Shown here: positions 11,050 to 25,176 of the stretch, one piece after another
How the letters are laid out: each line of letters opens with the position of its first letter
How positions within the stretch are numbered: position 1 is the stretch's first letter
From: Cichorium intybus
Taxonomy: Eukaryota > Streptophyta > Magnoliopsida > Asterales > Asteraceae
Length of the DNA: 64,000 nucleotides
NCBI GenBank assembly: GCA_023525715.1
Contig: CM042016.1
Location: 77,306,382-77,370,381 of the forward strand
Direction of reading: 5' to 3'
Translations under genes and position numbers: made by a program
The notes under the pieces: model-generated
Database searches by the model: none
What the model was told of the DNA's origin: nothing
The model's input: the letters and a program-made list of their open reading frames with translations, nothing else

Positions 11050-12500
11050 GAGGCATATGAACAAGAACCAGTAGGCGATGCTAAAGTAAAAGATGGCGAC
11101 CATTATGTCATTCTACCTCTAGCTTTTTTATTTTCATTATCTGGATGGGTGCTGTCCGGATTTTCTTATTGATTAATGTAAGTAGCAATTTCCTATTTGG
11201 TGAGCTCTTGGTCTCCCTATATGTGTGTGTGTGTTTAGCACTGTGTGTATACGATCTATTTCTCAAACCATTCAACAAAAGTAATGCTTTTGACAAACAA
11301 ATTGTTCTTCATTTGCAGTTTTTCACTTATTCAGGTACCGTACCTTGAGGTTAATGGAGAAGGAAGAAGTCAAAGTGAGTCAATTTTAGAGTATTTCACT
11401 TTATTTGGATAATTATATCAAAATATTTCACTATTTGTACATTATCTGTTTCTTAAACGATTTAAAAAAGACGGGTCCACCACTTCTGGAACAAAGTTTG
11501 GCAGATCTTGCAAAATTGATGCCCGTATTATTTCATAAGATTGCCTTTCAAGGCTGTGTAAGTTGGTTGTTTTTCTGTAAAAATAGAAAAAAGCAAAGTA
11601 CATTGTGATTTTGGACAAGGCTTTGAAAGTGGGTTATTTTTCTATAGAAAGAAATGTATATAGCATTGTACTTTCATTTTCTGTTTTGCCAATAGAATTG
11701 TATTTTCATATTTTATCCTAACATCAATACATGATATGTATCGATGCCATAATTATAAATATAAGGAAAAATATTAAATCGATTGAAGAACAAAAAGTTT
11801 GAAGACATTCATTCAACAAGGTTGAACAAGAAGAGTTCTTTCCAAGTGGCACTACCTTTCTTCCAATTATTTTACTTTACGTTGCATTTTATAATTTTGT
11901 TTCTGATTTTTATGGCTTTATCGATGCCAACTTTGTTTTTTTTATATATTTAGACCACAAGAAAGTTGGAAGAACATATCAACTGAAGAATTTGATTTAG
12001 GTATGGCTCAATCAAGTGCTTCTTCCTTGTTTGGGATTTTCATCGGCTTCAAGAAAAGCTTACCAGGTAAGTTTTTTCCAGATGTCTTTTAAGCTTTCAT
12101 TACTTAGTTACTTCTACATTAACACAACCTATGTTCTTTACTTCATTTGCTTACAATGTTATATTATAGATGGTGGGCAGGTTACAATATTTTTTTTTTG
12201 AATTTGCAATTTGCAAAGCCAAAATTATGGTTTTGTTTTCAAAATCTTGAAGATCTCAGTATAGGATTCACTTCAAATTCCCTGTTTTTGATTGTTTTTT
12301 ATGGCTGGATGAGTTGATAATTCAACATTTCTTTTCCTAACAATTATAAATCATATCAAGGAGAGTTGGTGACACTTTTTTAGTGTTTATATATAGATTT
12401 TGAAGATGCAATTTATAATCAAAATTCAGGTTATTGACCGCTACAACTTTCGAAATCGACAAAGGTTCGCTTATATATTAATTCATTTCTTGATTTCTTC
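11050..12500 (+). other. Exon-like fragments inside the CACTA element, unidentified
   Basis: Several short stretches look like exons in AT-rich introns. 11478-11557 reads GPPLLEQSLADLAKLM and ends before GTAAGT. About 11953-12065 reads GMAQSSASSLFGIFIGF, is preceded by a TTTAG acceptor and followed by GTAAGT. About 11050-11125 reads AYEQEPVGDAKVKDGDHY. Frames are not continuous and I do not recognise a family. This could be captured host-gene sequence or the element's own decayed second gene. Confidence 0.3.
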
Positions 12501-13228
12501 CATCACTTAGCAGTTTAAATATCAGTAGCAAAATGTGATTCATATTATCGTAAGAAGCTTATACACAAGACGATGACATATCACCCGCAAAACCCACACA
12601 ACGACCTCTTGAAAACCATCAGAACACAAAAATCACATTTGCAACTGCATGCACACAGTTGAACCACTTACCTCTTGACTATATATGAAGCCATTCTAAA
12701 GGTTGCAAATACTGTTATTGATAAGTCCTCGATTGATTAGCTCGGTGTTGGTATATTCTTGAACCAAAAGAGAGAGGTAGGCGAAGTTACCATCTTAAAG
12801 TTTATAGTTTTCCTATTTTATTTTATTTTTCTCAGAGCTCTATGATATGTCATTGTTTTTACCTCTATAAATCGTAGTTTGTTAACCATGATGCTAATTT
12901 TCATGTTACTATTTTTGTTTTTACAGTATATAATTTAAATTTCATGTGTACCATTTTTGAAATTAATAATGTTTCCATTTCTTTGTTTTGATAGTTGGTA
13001 AATACCAGGAAGGCCACTGCAAGAAGTTAGCCTTACCTTCACATGGCTTCGAACATATGCCTCTCGACAGCACCTAATCCAATCACTAACGACTATATTG
13101 GCACCTCTTTCAATGTATCATGGAAAATATGTTAGAACATGTATGTTAAAATTAATGAGATTATTGCCGCATCTGGTTCAAAAGTCATCATTCTCTTCAA
13201 AAAATATGCTTTTATCTCCTTAGGACTT
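12501..13228. other. CACTA interior, no feature recognised
   Basis: AT-rich sequence without a supported frame or repeat, ahead of the right subterminal region. Confidence 0.35.
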
Positions 13229-13346
13229 AGGAATTAGCTATGAGGATTTTCTCCACGGATTGGTTCCGTAGCAAAATCCGTAGCCATTCATGTTTAGCTA
13301 CGGAATATCATGCTTTTGCTACGGAATTTTTCCGTAGCTATTTCAC
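13229..13346. repeat. CACTA right subterminal repeat region
   Basis: Several TCCGTAG/CTACGGA motifs occur in both orientations directly inside the right terminal inverted repeat. They mirror the left subterminal array but without the 131-bp higher-order unit. Confidence 0.75.
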
Positions 13347-13361
13347 CTTTTTCTTGTGGTG

Positions 13362-13530
13362 TTAGACAATCTACAAACCAATTCATGACAGTCTTGATTC
13401 AATACTTACTTCCCAAAGTATGAGCGACTGTGGACCTCTTGAATAATTAAATTATTTGGGAAGTAAAACATGCAAAATCGAATCATAAAATCTGACTGGC
13501 AGCTACTCCTGCTTATTACCAAGGCTCCAC
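13362..13530 (-). mobile_element. Copia B 3' untranslated region, proximal part
   Basis: On the minus strand this matches the copia 1 sequence just after its RNase H stop (54650-54810): GCGACTGTGG, ATTATTTGGGAAGT and AACATGCAAA-type blocks in the same order. It is continuous with 5428-5872 once the CACTA element is removed. Confidence 0.65.
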
Positions 13531-15672
13531 GAGGTAATCACCAAGTCGGATCTATCATAAAACTATTATCTGTTTCTTATCTTCTTTTAAACTTTCAATT
13601 CAAATTTCATATCTATGTCTACATGAACTTTTCATTCTTTCTATGTATTCAGAGTGTCTCATACTCATACACTTAATTGCACATGATCCAATCGGACACT
13701 CTTCCGATGATATATCAATTTGTCATTTTGTCTTTCTCTCCTGCTACTCCATTCCGGTGACGTGTACTGTGACTTCCCATAGTTCTTGGGGTCTTTAGTC
13801 TACATGACCGCACCCTAAGACTATTTCGAGGTATTATGATGTGCCGATGAACCACACGCGCTCCATTAAAATACCAACGAAACTCTTTAACCATGAAATC
13901 CTTAAGCACCACGTCCTAATGTTAATAATTACCGATTTGAAACTCTTTTCAAATTATTACTACCACATTCACCCCAATCATTTCCCAATAATTTCTCACG
14001 TGTGTTCAAAATCCATTGAGTATTCTCAACCAGGTCATATCCTGAATCTAACTTACTATGCACTAAGCATTAAGTCATCAGGACATGTTCATGACACTTC
14101 TGATCGATCCAAGAAGGTCGTGGAATCCGATCTAATCATATTCCAAACCCTTTCAAGATTACTTATAATCCTTGTGTCATGACTTTCGAAAACTATTACC
14201 TTTCGGAGACTCTTTCTCATGCATCTTGAACCTTATCAAGATCATGCTTACAATGGCTAGGTCTATACTGATGATTATATCTATTCGATAGATGTCTATG
14301 AATTACGTGAGTATGTTGCACCTTCTTTATTTCTTTCATGCCAATTCATCACACTTTGCAATGATAGGAAAACCCTTTCCTGGGTTGGTGCATCTTGAAT
14401 CTCATCTAGATCTTATTGGCAGAGTTTTGATCTATCTAATAGATGTTTGCAACCACTTGAGTATGCTGTATCACTTTAAGTCTTTCATAGCGAACCATCT
14501 CTTAATGTCAAGTCATTACACTTTGTAATGATAAGAGACGTTTCCTAGAAGCATTATGTAACCAACATATAGTGATAGGCAGATGACAGCGATGCTCTTA
14601 CTGGCTTTGACATGGTTATATGACTCTTTCGGACTAGTCACAAAATCCAAACCTTTTGGCACATTTTGAGAATCCGAAGTCCAAACCTTTTCTGACATGA
14701 TTACGACAATCTTTCAGGCTATTCAGAAAATCCAAACATTTGGCATATTTTGAGAATCCAAATATCCTTTCTTGCGAGATGCCCGTGGGATGAATCCCGG
14801 GCCTATGTACCTTTGTATTGGCACGCTCTTTGTGAGTCCCTATTAGTGTGCCGGTAATCCACACACGCTCCACTAACGACTCACAATGTGCCACGCAGTA
14901 TCCTCTCAGATTTCATCTTCTATTGAGAGTGCTTCTCTCGGAATCAATTGCTTGACTCTAAGTATCGTCTCACTCAAGAAGATGTTCTGTAAGTACATTT
15001 CTATCCATGTCACTTTCTTTTGATGATTCAATTACTCCCACTGGTTATTAGACCAGGTGTAAGATCAATTAAATTGTCACATAGACTGTATCTCGCCCTA
15101 AAGTTCTCTTATTTGGCAGCAACCGGGCTCACCAATGCTTCTAAGTAGTCGGATTGCTAATACGTACCAACTTTAGTGTTTTACCACTAATCGGTATGTC
15201 ACCCAGATCATAACTACTTATGACGGTGACCAATACTACTGGTCAAGAGAAGAGTATGTTAGGTTTAACAGGAATCTGATTCCTGCTCACAGGAATCTGA
15301 TTCCTGCTCAAGGCCTAGTGATGACTAAAGGTTCTACTCAATTGGTTAATCCTGAACTCATTCAGGATCATTATTACTCCCACTGTTTTCTTAGAATATA
15401 AGTCATTTCCAAAAGAACTCTTCTTTCTCAGTTACAGTCGGGATAGCCAATGAAACAACATTGTTGATCAGGTACAGGCTGGTCATGAGGTTCGGACGAA
15501 CGCTACATGACCCTGGACTTTCTATGTACAAGTGGGACGATCCAATCTTTACACTTCAGACAGTGTCAGCAAAACCTACTTATTCTAAGATGTGGTCAGA
15601 ATATGGTTTCTATGGTCTGACTGGTTGAATATTCAATTTATCGAAAAACTAATTGGAAGTGTATCTTATACA
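13531..15672 (-). pseudogene. Highly decayed copia B internal sequence
   Basis: There is no open frame of substance. On the minus strand near 15470-15400 a CCFIGYP stretch followed by RRVLLE matches the integrase C-terminal/hinge of copia 1 (CFFIGYP...REFFRERE). Two copies of a leader-type motif (GTGCCGATGAACC, then CACGCGCTCC, near 13840; GTGCCGGTAATCC, then CACACGCTCC, near 14848) resemble the 5' leaders of copia 1 and copia B. Their presence here suggests a rearranged or composite remnant. Confidence 0.5.
14200..14540. repeat. Diverged tandem duplication, about 165-bp unit
   Basis: The block around 14223-14360 (GCATCTTGAACCTTATCAAG, a gatagatgt stretch, ACTTTGCAATGATAGG) recurs at about 14389-14535 (GCATCTTGAATCTCATCTAG, aatagatgt, ACTTTGTAATGATAAG). 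A shorter TTTTGAGAATCC repeat follows at 14660-14760. Confidence 0.6.
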
Positions 15673-15677
15673 TCGAT

Positions 15678-18343
15678 TGTGACACCCCATTTCTACTGTT
15701 TGCAAATACTATGGTTTTTCGTATAAATTCATGAATACAAAAATACGGTTTATCAAAAACCGATAAATTTTAAATGCTTAAAACAGTGGGTGTACAAATC
15801 CATATCAAACTAACCATAGTAAGCAAGAAAGGATTTAACCTTGAGTCCAAGACGGGAGCTAACTCGGGCTCCACTCCAGCTAAACTTCATTCAACTATAA
15901 CATATCATCTTAACCTGGAATACATGGCAAAACATAAAATACGTAAGACAAAAATGTCTCGTGAGTTACATGAGTTTTAGACTCAAACCTTTGATTTCTT
16001 TTTCCAAATTTTTATAAAATTTATATCATAAAACTTCTGTCAAAAATTTATAGTAATAACATACTATAACTCTTTACTTCTCTAAACCGTTTCATAACAT
16101 ACTTTGGAAAAATAGCATCTTTCAAAACTTTATAGTAGTAACATACTATAAATCTTTACTTTTCAAAATCACTCCATAATATACTTTACAAAAAATAGCT
16201 TCTTTCTTACTTTCTTTGACTGGTTTTATAAGCTTGCTGGATTTTTATACTTAGGGCTTTAATCACCATAACTGATACCCCAAGTCTCTATGGCTAGAAA
16301 GAACGGATCAATCCTCACCATAGAAGTGCTGAGGCAATCTACTTCGCGATGGGGTTTTTCCCCAGTAGATCCCTTACCTAACCCGGGTAGGTTGGAACAT
16401 AGTTTCCTTACTAACGCTGCTTGCTACAATTACCAGTCATACAAAACATTTTCTGCTTACTTTAACAATTACTTACTTACATAGTGGCTAATTGCCAAAC
16501 TTCACCATTTCTTGTCTGTATGGCTGAATGCCAAATTCATAACTTTTGTTTCACATAAACCATATGTTTAAAACATGTCTTTATAACATTTTAGGCTTAA
16601 TGCCAAATCATACTTTCCAAACATCTTTTGGCTATATGCCCATTCATACTTGAAAACATATACAATTTGTAACAAAAAAATACTTCATAAACACATTATG
16701 GCTATATGCCTATCCATACTTTCAAACATGTACAACTTGTATTTCAAAATATACTTTCACATAATTGGTACATAGACCAACATACTTTCACTTAATATAA
16801 TTTGTAGTTCAAAACTTAGCTTCAAATTTAGCATTATACTTTCACAACAATTTAGAAACAATACTCTTGCATATAATTTCACATATAGAAATTTTATAGA
16901 AAAATCTTGAAAATACTTTCTTGCCATGTACCCCAGAATGGGTAAAAATACTGTATGTACTCACCTTATAATTCTTGAAAAGTCGATTAGACGTTCCTTG
17001 GTTCTTTACCCTTTCAATGATGCTCAATTACTTGACTTGCACCTATATTTAATATATAACACATTAACATTTATTTCTATTGACTCTATAACTCATTAGA
17101 GCCCTTATGATACTATCTTGGGTCATAATAAATATATAACTTTAAAATGACCAACTTTAATTAAATCATATTTTATACGTATTTTACTACAGTACCCTCG
17201 GAGGGTCGTATTTCGATTCCGACAATTTTCCATGAAGTTTTGGGCCATAATAGACCTATGTTTAAAATTTGGGGTCAAACGGACAAGTATTGGTCAAAAT
17301 CTAAAAACTCAAAATCACTTGGCAGGAGACTCACTGCATGTTTCTGCTGGCGCCGCCTCGCGACTCGACCAAGGGTGTGGTCGCGACTCGAAGGCTGCTG
17401 GCGCCGCCTCGCGACTCGACCAAGGTGTGGTCGCGACTCGAAGGCAAAGCAGATTGCCTTATTTGGCGATTTTTCAAACTGCAGTTTCATTATTCGCCCC
17501 ATTAAGCTCTTAATACTTAACTTAATTGGTTTAGGGTCATATCTAGGCCCTAAATACCAACTTACACTTATTTTTAAACTTCAAAATTATCAAACCTTCT
17601 TTAAAATCTTGAAAATTCTTCCGAAAACACCATTTTTCACCAAAAATCATTTTAGTGAGTTTTTAAAGCTTGGAACTGATTTCTTGCATCCTTTATGTCA
17701 TGTTTGACTTAACAAGACCATAAGAACCATACAAAATCAGTTTCATCTCTTAAACCCATTTCTAGGGTTCTTGAGTTAAAAACCCATTTCCATGGAATTA
17801 ACCAAAACTCGTGGATTATTTGGTATGTTCTTAACACCCTTTATGTGCAGAACATAATAACCATGTTAATCACTTGGAATCATGACTGAAAATAAGATTT
17901 CAGTTCATCCCGTGAAGAACCAACTCAAGAATTGAAGCTAGAACTTGATTACTAACCTTTGAAACTTCAATTCTTGCTTCAATCTTGTGAATTTGCAGAG
18001 ATCGTATCTTCAAGCTCTCTCCCGTAACCTCTAGAACCTTTCTCTGATTTTATGATGATTAATGAGATATTTTTCTCATTTTTATATTTTCCATATTTAC
18101 AGTTTTGGTCCCTCTAGTTCACTTCCTTGAACTTTGGCCACCAAAACTCAATTATCTTTACATAGAATCTAATTTCTCACATTTTTAGTCCTAAAATTAA
18201 AAATAACTTTAATGATAATTTCTGCATGTGGTCAAATGACCAATTTACCCTTACAAACATAGTTTTTCATAAGAATACACATAAAGCTTAGAATTACACA
18301 CAACTTATTTTACATATTTATATTATTAGTTTGGGTCGTTACA
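15678..18343 (-). repeat. LARD 3' LTR (2666 bp)
   Basis: Nearly identical to 22557-25171 over its whole length. It contains a tandem pair of a 51-bp CG-rich unit (17348-17398 and 17399-17447, CTGGCGCCGCCTCGCGACTC...). The partner LTR has this once, which accounts for the 51-bp length difference. Confidence 0.9.
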
Positions 18344-18357
18344 ACTACCTCCCCCTT
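18344..18357 (-). promoter_or_regulatory. LARD polypurine tract
   Basis: The reverse complement is AAGGGGGAGGTAGT, directly adjoining the 3' LTR start TGTAACGACCC. This is the plus-strand priming position expected for a minus-strand element. Confidence 0.8.
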
Positions 18358-19817
18358 ATTGGGATTCCGTCCTCGGAATCATCATACGACTACTAAGTTA
18401 AGGGATCACCTCTCCCTCCTTTTCTTCAAAGGCTCTCAACCCAAGTTCGGTTCTTAGTAAATACATCTTTTTATCAACCCATACTCATATTCTTTATTCT
18501 TTTATCTTTTTGATATTTTATTCTTTAGTTGTTTATGGTTCTTTTAATCAACCTCTAGAGGTTTCTACTTTCAATTATTTATGAGGAATTTACATAGCCT
18601 TTTCTTTCTGAATATTCCTTTCAATTTCTCATAAAGTGCTTCATATTTCTGTTTCATTTCCTCAAGAATTCATTCATCACATATTTTCATTACATATCTT
18701 TTTACCTCATCTCATTCATACATAAATCTTTTAGTAAAACTTAATTTACAAGATAATCTCATACTTTCATACTTTTAGCAAAAATAACAGTCTACTTTGT
18801 AATTCTTCTCGTATCTTTACCAAAACTCCATGAGATTATACTAGTCATATTCTTTACTTATAAAACTTTTTCTCAATACAATTTGGTAAAATTTTATATT
18901 TATACAAATTTATAGATACACAACATCTCTCTTTTAAAACAAAATATTTAGTTCTTTAATGGGTATTTTATTTAAGCATAACTTCTTCTTCTTCTATTAC
19001 AGCATTACTTATTCATTCTCACATTTCTCTTTTCTTATTTCTTTGTTCATGCGTTATACATAATAGTTTGCTTTTATTCTTTCTTTATCTCTACTAGTAA
19101 CTTCTAGTTGGTTACCATTTTTAAGGAATACATTCTTTTCCTTTCGTTTCATTTCACACCTTTATTTTTCTGTTTGGGACAGAATCTGTTGAATCAGTAT
19201 ATCTTTCACAGGAATCTGCATCTCTCGTTCTAAAAATACAGCTTTTTATTTTAGCAATTAGACATCTATAGCTTTCTTTTTACGTACAATACACAATATT
19301 TGACATTTTAAACTTGTACAGTTTTACTATTGAAGTTGATCTATTATTTCAGTCAACTTCCTTCTTTTCTACTCTTGTCATTTATATGACTAATTATATA
19401 CTTCTTTCATCTTCCTTTAGTATTTATGATATTTCATCTTCATTTATTCATTATACTTAATGGTATCATCTCTATTACATTTTTTTCATCTTCTTGTGTA
19501 CTCCGTGTACCATTCTCATATTATTATTTACGTTTTAGTACTTCTTTGCCAATTCTTATTTCTCATCTTAGTGCTTAGTTTAACACCTAATCTTCTGCTT
19601 ACTCTTTCCTCACGGTATTTAAATTGTTTAGCATGATTGATTCGAAATTTGTTTTTCTTCAATTCACTTATGGGACTTCATACATGTTGCATACGATAAT
19701 TCGTATTCCCATACTTACTACACTTTTCATAATTTTACTATCTTATGGTGTATTTATGTTTCACAAACCACATTCATTAACTTCTTGACATATACATACA
19801 AATTCTTAGTTCCATAA

Positions 19818-19820
19818 TAT

Positions 19821-19908
<88 letters not shown>
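19818..19908. repeat. (AC)n(AT)n microsatellite
   Basis: About 20 bp of AC run into about 70 bp of AT, inside the LARD interior. Confidence 0.95.
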
Positions 19909-19910
<2 letters not shown>

Positions 19911-20143
19911 TTGATTCTCTTTTGGTTTAAGAACTCAACTAGATATTTTTAACATTTTCGTCCCATGACAACTTCTTGACACAACCCTCAATCACCACTA
20001 TCATTCGTTACTCTTTACCTGTTGTAGCTAATGCCAACGAAATATTTTTCTTAGCTTTACATCTTTTACCATTTCTGTTATGTGTTATAAGGCTACATGC
20101 CTAACACATTATGTTATTCTTTCATTTAAACTCCACTTCTTTA

Positions 20144-20275
<132 letters not shown>

Positions 20276-21310
20276 CTTTACAACATTATATATTTCATAT
20301 TTCTTATAAAACTTCCTTTTTATGTATCTCTAGGTGATACACAACTGCCCTTGCTTTTCTCATCATCTTTCGTTCTTTTGTATTTCGAGGCAATTTGCCC
20401 AATACATCATTTTACTCTTTTGCTTCATACTTTATAGTATTCTAATTAGAATACCTATTTTATAACCACTTTTATACTTTTATACATTATATTTATATAT
20501 ATCCCAAAACTTACTCATGCTTTTACATTTATAAGCACGTATATACATATATACATTTCTTTGTATTTCATGTTTACTAGCCATGTACTAACCATTTATC
20601 ACAATCTTTGGATACTTTTACCCATCATTTCCATTCGGAAGTAGTAACTTCCTGTCTGTTTAATATAGTTCTTATATTATCTTTAATTCTTCTTTTACTG
20701 CTTATTTAGACATTTACTCATTTTCTTTACTTCATATTGTTTATAAACTTTAGTCATTTTGCTTACACGCTTTTGGTTTTCTTCAATTAACATTCATCAT
20801 TATACTCTTTCATTACTGGTATTTCTTCTTATACTTCCTTCATTTGGTTGCGGAATTTAATTCCTAATAACCAATATCTTCTCATTAATTTTTTTTTAAC
20901 AATTCTTATCATCAGGTACTAAACCTAGTACCACTTATCTTGATATTTTATTTGTCCTGGAACAACTTTTAATATTCTTATTTTAAGAATTAATTTAACA
21001 TCTTACAACTCGAACTGCTCTCTTTACTTACCGGGTAAGCGTACTCTACCTTCAATCTTTAGGCTTAGTAATGGGAAAGATTCTTGGAATCAACCAAAAA
21101 TCTTCATAACCGCCTTACACGTTACGACGATTGGCATGACTTACAAATGGCTACAGTCTGTCACTACCATTCATTAAGTAATATTCTTTGTGGATATCGA
21201 TCCACATTTAACTATTGTGACATTACTTCTGTTCGGGTACATCATGGTACGTGCATCCTCATTTGTATGCTGCTTCTTTTACAGGCCAATCCGTGAGAAC
21301 GACTTCCAAA

Positions 21311-21421
<111 letters not shown>

Positions 21422-22536
21422 CATTCAACTTACCGCCTTTATTTAATTCTCACTTAAATTGCTGCTTATCATTTTACTTGGCTCACCATTATTCTTATGC
21501 ATTAATCAATTGTCTATCTTTGGACACTTTCATTTATCTTCTTTGTTCAATCCTGGTAGTTAGTCTTCCACTCTCTGCTACCATTGTCATCTTCTATCTT
21601 TAGTTTTTCTCATAGTTTTAATCTTATCGTCTTACAACGATATTCTGCTTCCTTTATATATTTACTATTCATACGTTTTTTAAAGAAAATTTGAAATTTA
21701 ATGGTCATGCCCAAGGCACACCACCTGCTTGCATTAAACTCTTCTTTACCACTCTTTTATTTTTTACAAATTTATGTACTATCAATATACTCTGCTTAAA
21801 ATTTTCATTCTTTATGTAAGAGTCTTACAACTCTTATATAGGTATTCAATACCCATAATTCTTCTTTAAGTTGCTCTTATTCATACTTTCTCTCGCCTCG
21901 ACAGGCATATACTTTAATATCTTTCAATATGTCAAAAAAATATTAATTATCACATTATTTCTTTTACTTTACCATACTAAGTGGTATATATCCACTGCAT
22001 TAACTTCTATTACTAATAATATTTCTTGCTCTTGTTACATAGGCATACAATTCCTATATTATTCTTACTACTCTTTTCACAGATCTTACCCACCAGAACG
22101 CCATAATTCCTTTGCGATTCCACCAGTCTCAATACATATCCTGTGATTATGATAATACGGGCCCATATTACCATAATCACATATACATATTGATTCTGCT
22201 GTTACCACATGGTCTCATGGGACACATGTTCTTTTAACATATAACACCATTATAAATACATAGTGATCAATACTAAAAATCTTACTACTTTATAAACATA
22301 ACCTTTAATAAGTTTAGACGGTTATGGAAAATATCATATAATTTTCCTAACGTTCAAATTTTTGCTCACTATAAACGTTAGCGTAACACTTCTTAGTGCT
22401 ATATATCTACATATTTTAAATAATGCATAATGTCTTAATCATTTAAGACATCATATAGCATACTTTCATAAACTAACATTTCTATAACATGAGTTTAAGC
22501 CTAGGAGTGGACCAAGCCAATCCTAATTCGCTTAAA

Positions 22537-22554
22537 CTATGGCTCTGATACCAA
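22537..22554 (-). promoter_or_regulatory. LARD primer-binding site (initiator Met tRNA)
   Basis: The reverse complement reads TGGTATCAGAGCCATAG, complementary to the 3' end of plant initiator tRNA-Met. It lies two bases inside the 5' LTR. Confidence 0.85.
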
Positions 22555-22556
22555 CT

Positions 22557-25171
22557 TGTGACACCCCATTTCTACTATTTGCAAATACTATGGTTTTACA
22601 TATAAATTCATGAATACAAAAATACGGTTTATCAAAAACCGATAAATTTTAAATGCTTAAAACAGTGGGTGTACAAATCCATATCAAACTAACCATAGTA
22701 AGCAAGAAAGGATTTAACCTTGAGTCCAAGACGGGAGCTAACTCGGGCTCCACTCCAGCTAAACTTCATTCAACTATAACATATCATCTTAACCTGGAAT
22801 ACATGACAAAACATAAAATACTTAAGACAAAAATGTCTCGTGAGTTACATGAGTTTTAGACTCAAACCTTTGATTTCTTTTTCCAACTTTTTATAAAATT
22901 TATATCATAAAACTTCTGTCAAAACTTTATAGTAATAACATACTATAACTCTTTACTTCTCTAAACCGTTTCATAACATACTTTGGAAAAATAGCATCTT
23001 TCAAAACTTTATAGTAGTAACATACTATAACTCTTTACTTTTCAAAATCACTCCATAATATACTTTACAAAAAATAGCTTCTTTCTTACTTTCTTTGACT
23101 GGTTTTATAAGCTTGCTGGATTTTTATACTTAGGGCTTTAATCACCATAAGTGATACCCCAAGTCTCTATGGCTAGAAAGAACGGATCAATCCTCACCAT
23201 AAAAGTGCTGAGGCAATCTACTTCGTGATGGGGGTTTTCCCCAGTAGACCCCTTACCTAACCTGGGTAGGTTGGAACATAGTTCCCTTACTAACGTTGCT
23301 TGCTACAATTACTAGTCATACAAAACATTTTCTGCTTACTTTAACAATTACTTACTTACATAGTGGCTAATTGCCAAACTTCACCATTTCTTGTCTTTAT
23401 GGCTGAATGCCAAATTCATAACTTTTGTTTCACATAAACCATATGTTTAAAACATGTCTTTATAACATTTTAGGCTTAATGCCAAATCATACTTTCCACA
23501 CATCTTATGGCTATATGCCCATTCATACTTGAAAACATATACAATTTGTAACCAAAATATACTTCTTAAACACATTATGGCTATATGCCTATCCATACTT
23601 TCAAACATGTACAACTTGTATTTCAAAACATACTTTCACATAATTGGTACATAGACCAACATACTTTCACTTAATATAATTTGTAGTTCAAAACTTAGCT
23701 TCAAATATAGCATTATACTTTCACAACAATTTAGAAACAATACTCTTGCATATAATTTCACATATAGAAATTTTATAGAAAAATCTTGAAAATACTTTCT
23801 TGCCATGTACCCCAGAATGGGTAAAAATACTGTATGTACTCACCTTATAATTCTTGAAAAGTCGATTAGACGTTCCTTGGTTCTTTACCCTTTCGATGAT
23901 GCTCAATTACTTGACTTGCACCTATATTTAATATATAACACATTAACATTTATTTCTATTGACTATATAACTCATTAGAGCCCTTATGATACTATCTTGG
24001 GTCATAATAAATATATAACTTTAAAATGACCAACTTTAATTAAATATTATTTTATACGTATTTTACTACAGTACCCTCGGAGGGTCGTATTTCGATTCCG
24101 ACAAATTTCCATGAAGTTTTGGGCCATAATAGACCTATGTTTAAAATTTGGGGTCAAACGGACAAGTATTGGTCAAAATCAAAAAACTCAAAATCACTTG
24201 GCAGGAGACTCACTGCATGTTTCTGCTGGCGCCGCCTCGCGACTCGACCAAGGTGTGGTCGCGACTCAAAGGCAAAGCAGATTGCCTTATTTGGCGATTT
24301 TTCAAACTGCAGTTTCACTATTCGCCCCATTAAGCTCTTAATACTTAACTTAATTGGTTTAGGGTCATATCTAGGCCCTAAATACCAACTTACACTTATT
24401 TTTAAACTTCAAAATCATCAAACCTTCTTTAAAATCTTGAAAATTCTTCCGAAAACACCATTTTTCAACAAAAGCCATTTTAGTGAGTTTTTAAAGCTTG
24501 GAACTGATTTCTTGCATCCTTTATGTCATGTTTGACTTAACAAGACCATAAGAACCATACAAAATCAGTTTCATTTCTTAAACCCATTTCTAGGGTTCTT
24601 GAGTTAAAAACCCATTTCCATGGAATTAACCAAAACTCTTGGATTATTTGGTATGTTCTTAACACCCTTCATGTGCAGAACATAATAACCATGTTAATCA
24701 CTTGGAATCATGACTGAAAATAAGATTTCAGTTCATCCCGTGAAGAACTAACTCAAGAATTGAAGCTGCAACTTGATTACTAATCTTTGAAACTTCAATT
24801 CTTGCTTCAATCTTGTGAATTTGCAGAGATCGTATCTTCAAGCTCTCTCCCGTAACCTCTAGAACCCTTCTCTGATTTTATGATGATTAATGAGATATTT
24901 TTCTCATTTTTATATTTTCCATATTTATAGTTTTGGTCCCTCTAGTTCACTTCCTTGAACTTTGGCCACCAAAACTCAATTATCTTTACATAGAATCTAA
25001 TTTCTCACATTTTTAGTCCTAAAATTAAAAATAACTTTAATGATAATTTCTGCATGTGGTCAAATGACCAATTTACCCTTACAAACATAGTTTTTCATAA
25101 GAATACACATAAAGCTTAGAATTACACACAACTTATTTTACATATTTATATTATTAGTTTGGGTCGTTACA
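22557..25171 (-). repeat. LARD 5' LTR (2615 bp)
   Basis: Direct repeat partner of 15678-18343, ending GGGTCGTTACA before the TCGAT duplication. It carries a single copy of the CG-rich unit (24228-24275). As the LTR adjoining the primer-binding site, it is the 5' LTR of this minus-strand element. Confidence 0.9.
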
Positions 25172-25176
25172 TCGAT

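Noticed and set aside
15774..15980. Small protein conserved in two copies (15774-15980 and 22653-22859)
   Set aside because: Conservation simply reflects the two LTRs of the same LARD. It lies on the antisense strand of the element and shows no domain.
17232..17707. Plus-strand frames in the LARD LTR (ASRLDQGV repeat)
   Set aside because: They arise from the CG-rich 51-bp unit. The same frame in the other LTR is shorter and no domain is seen.
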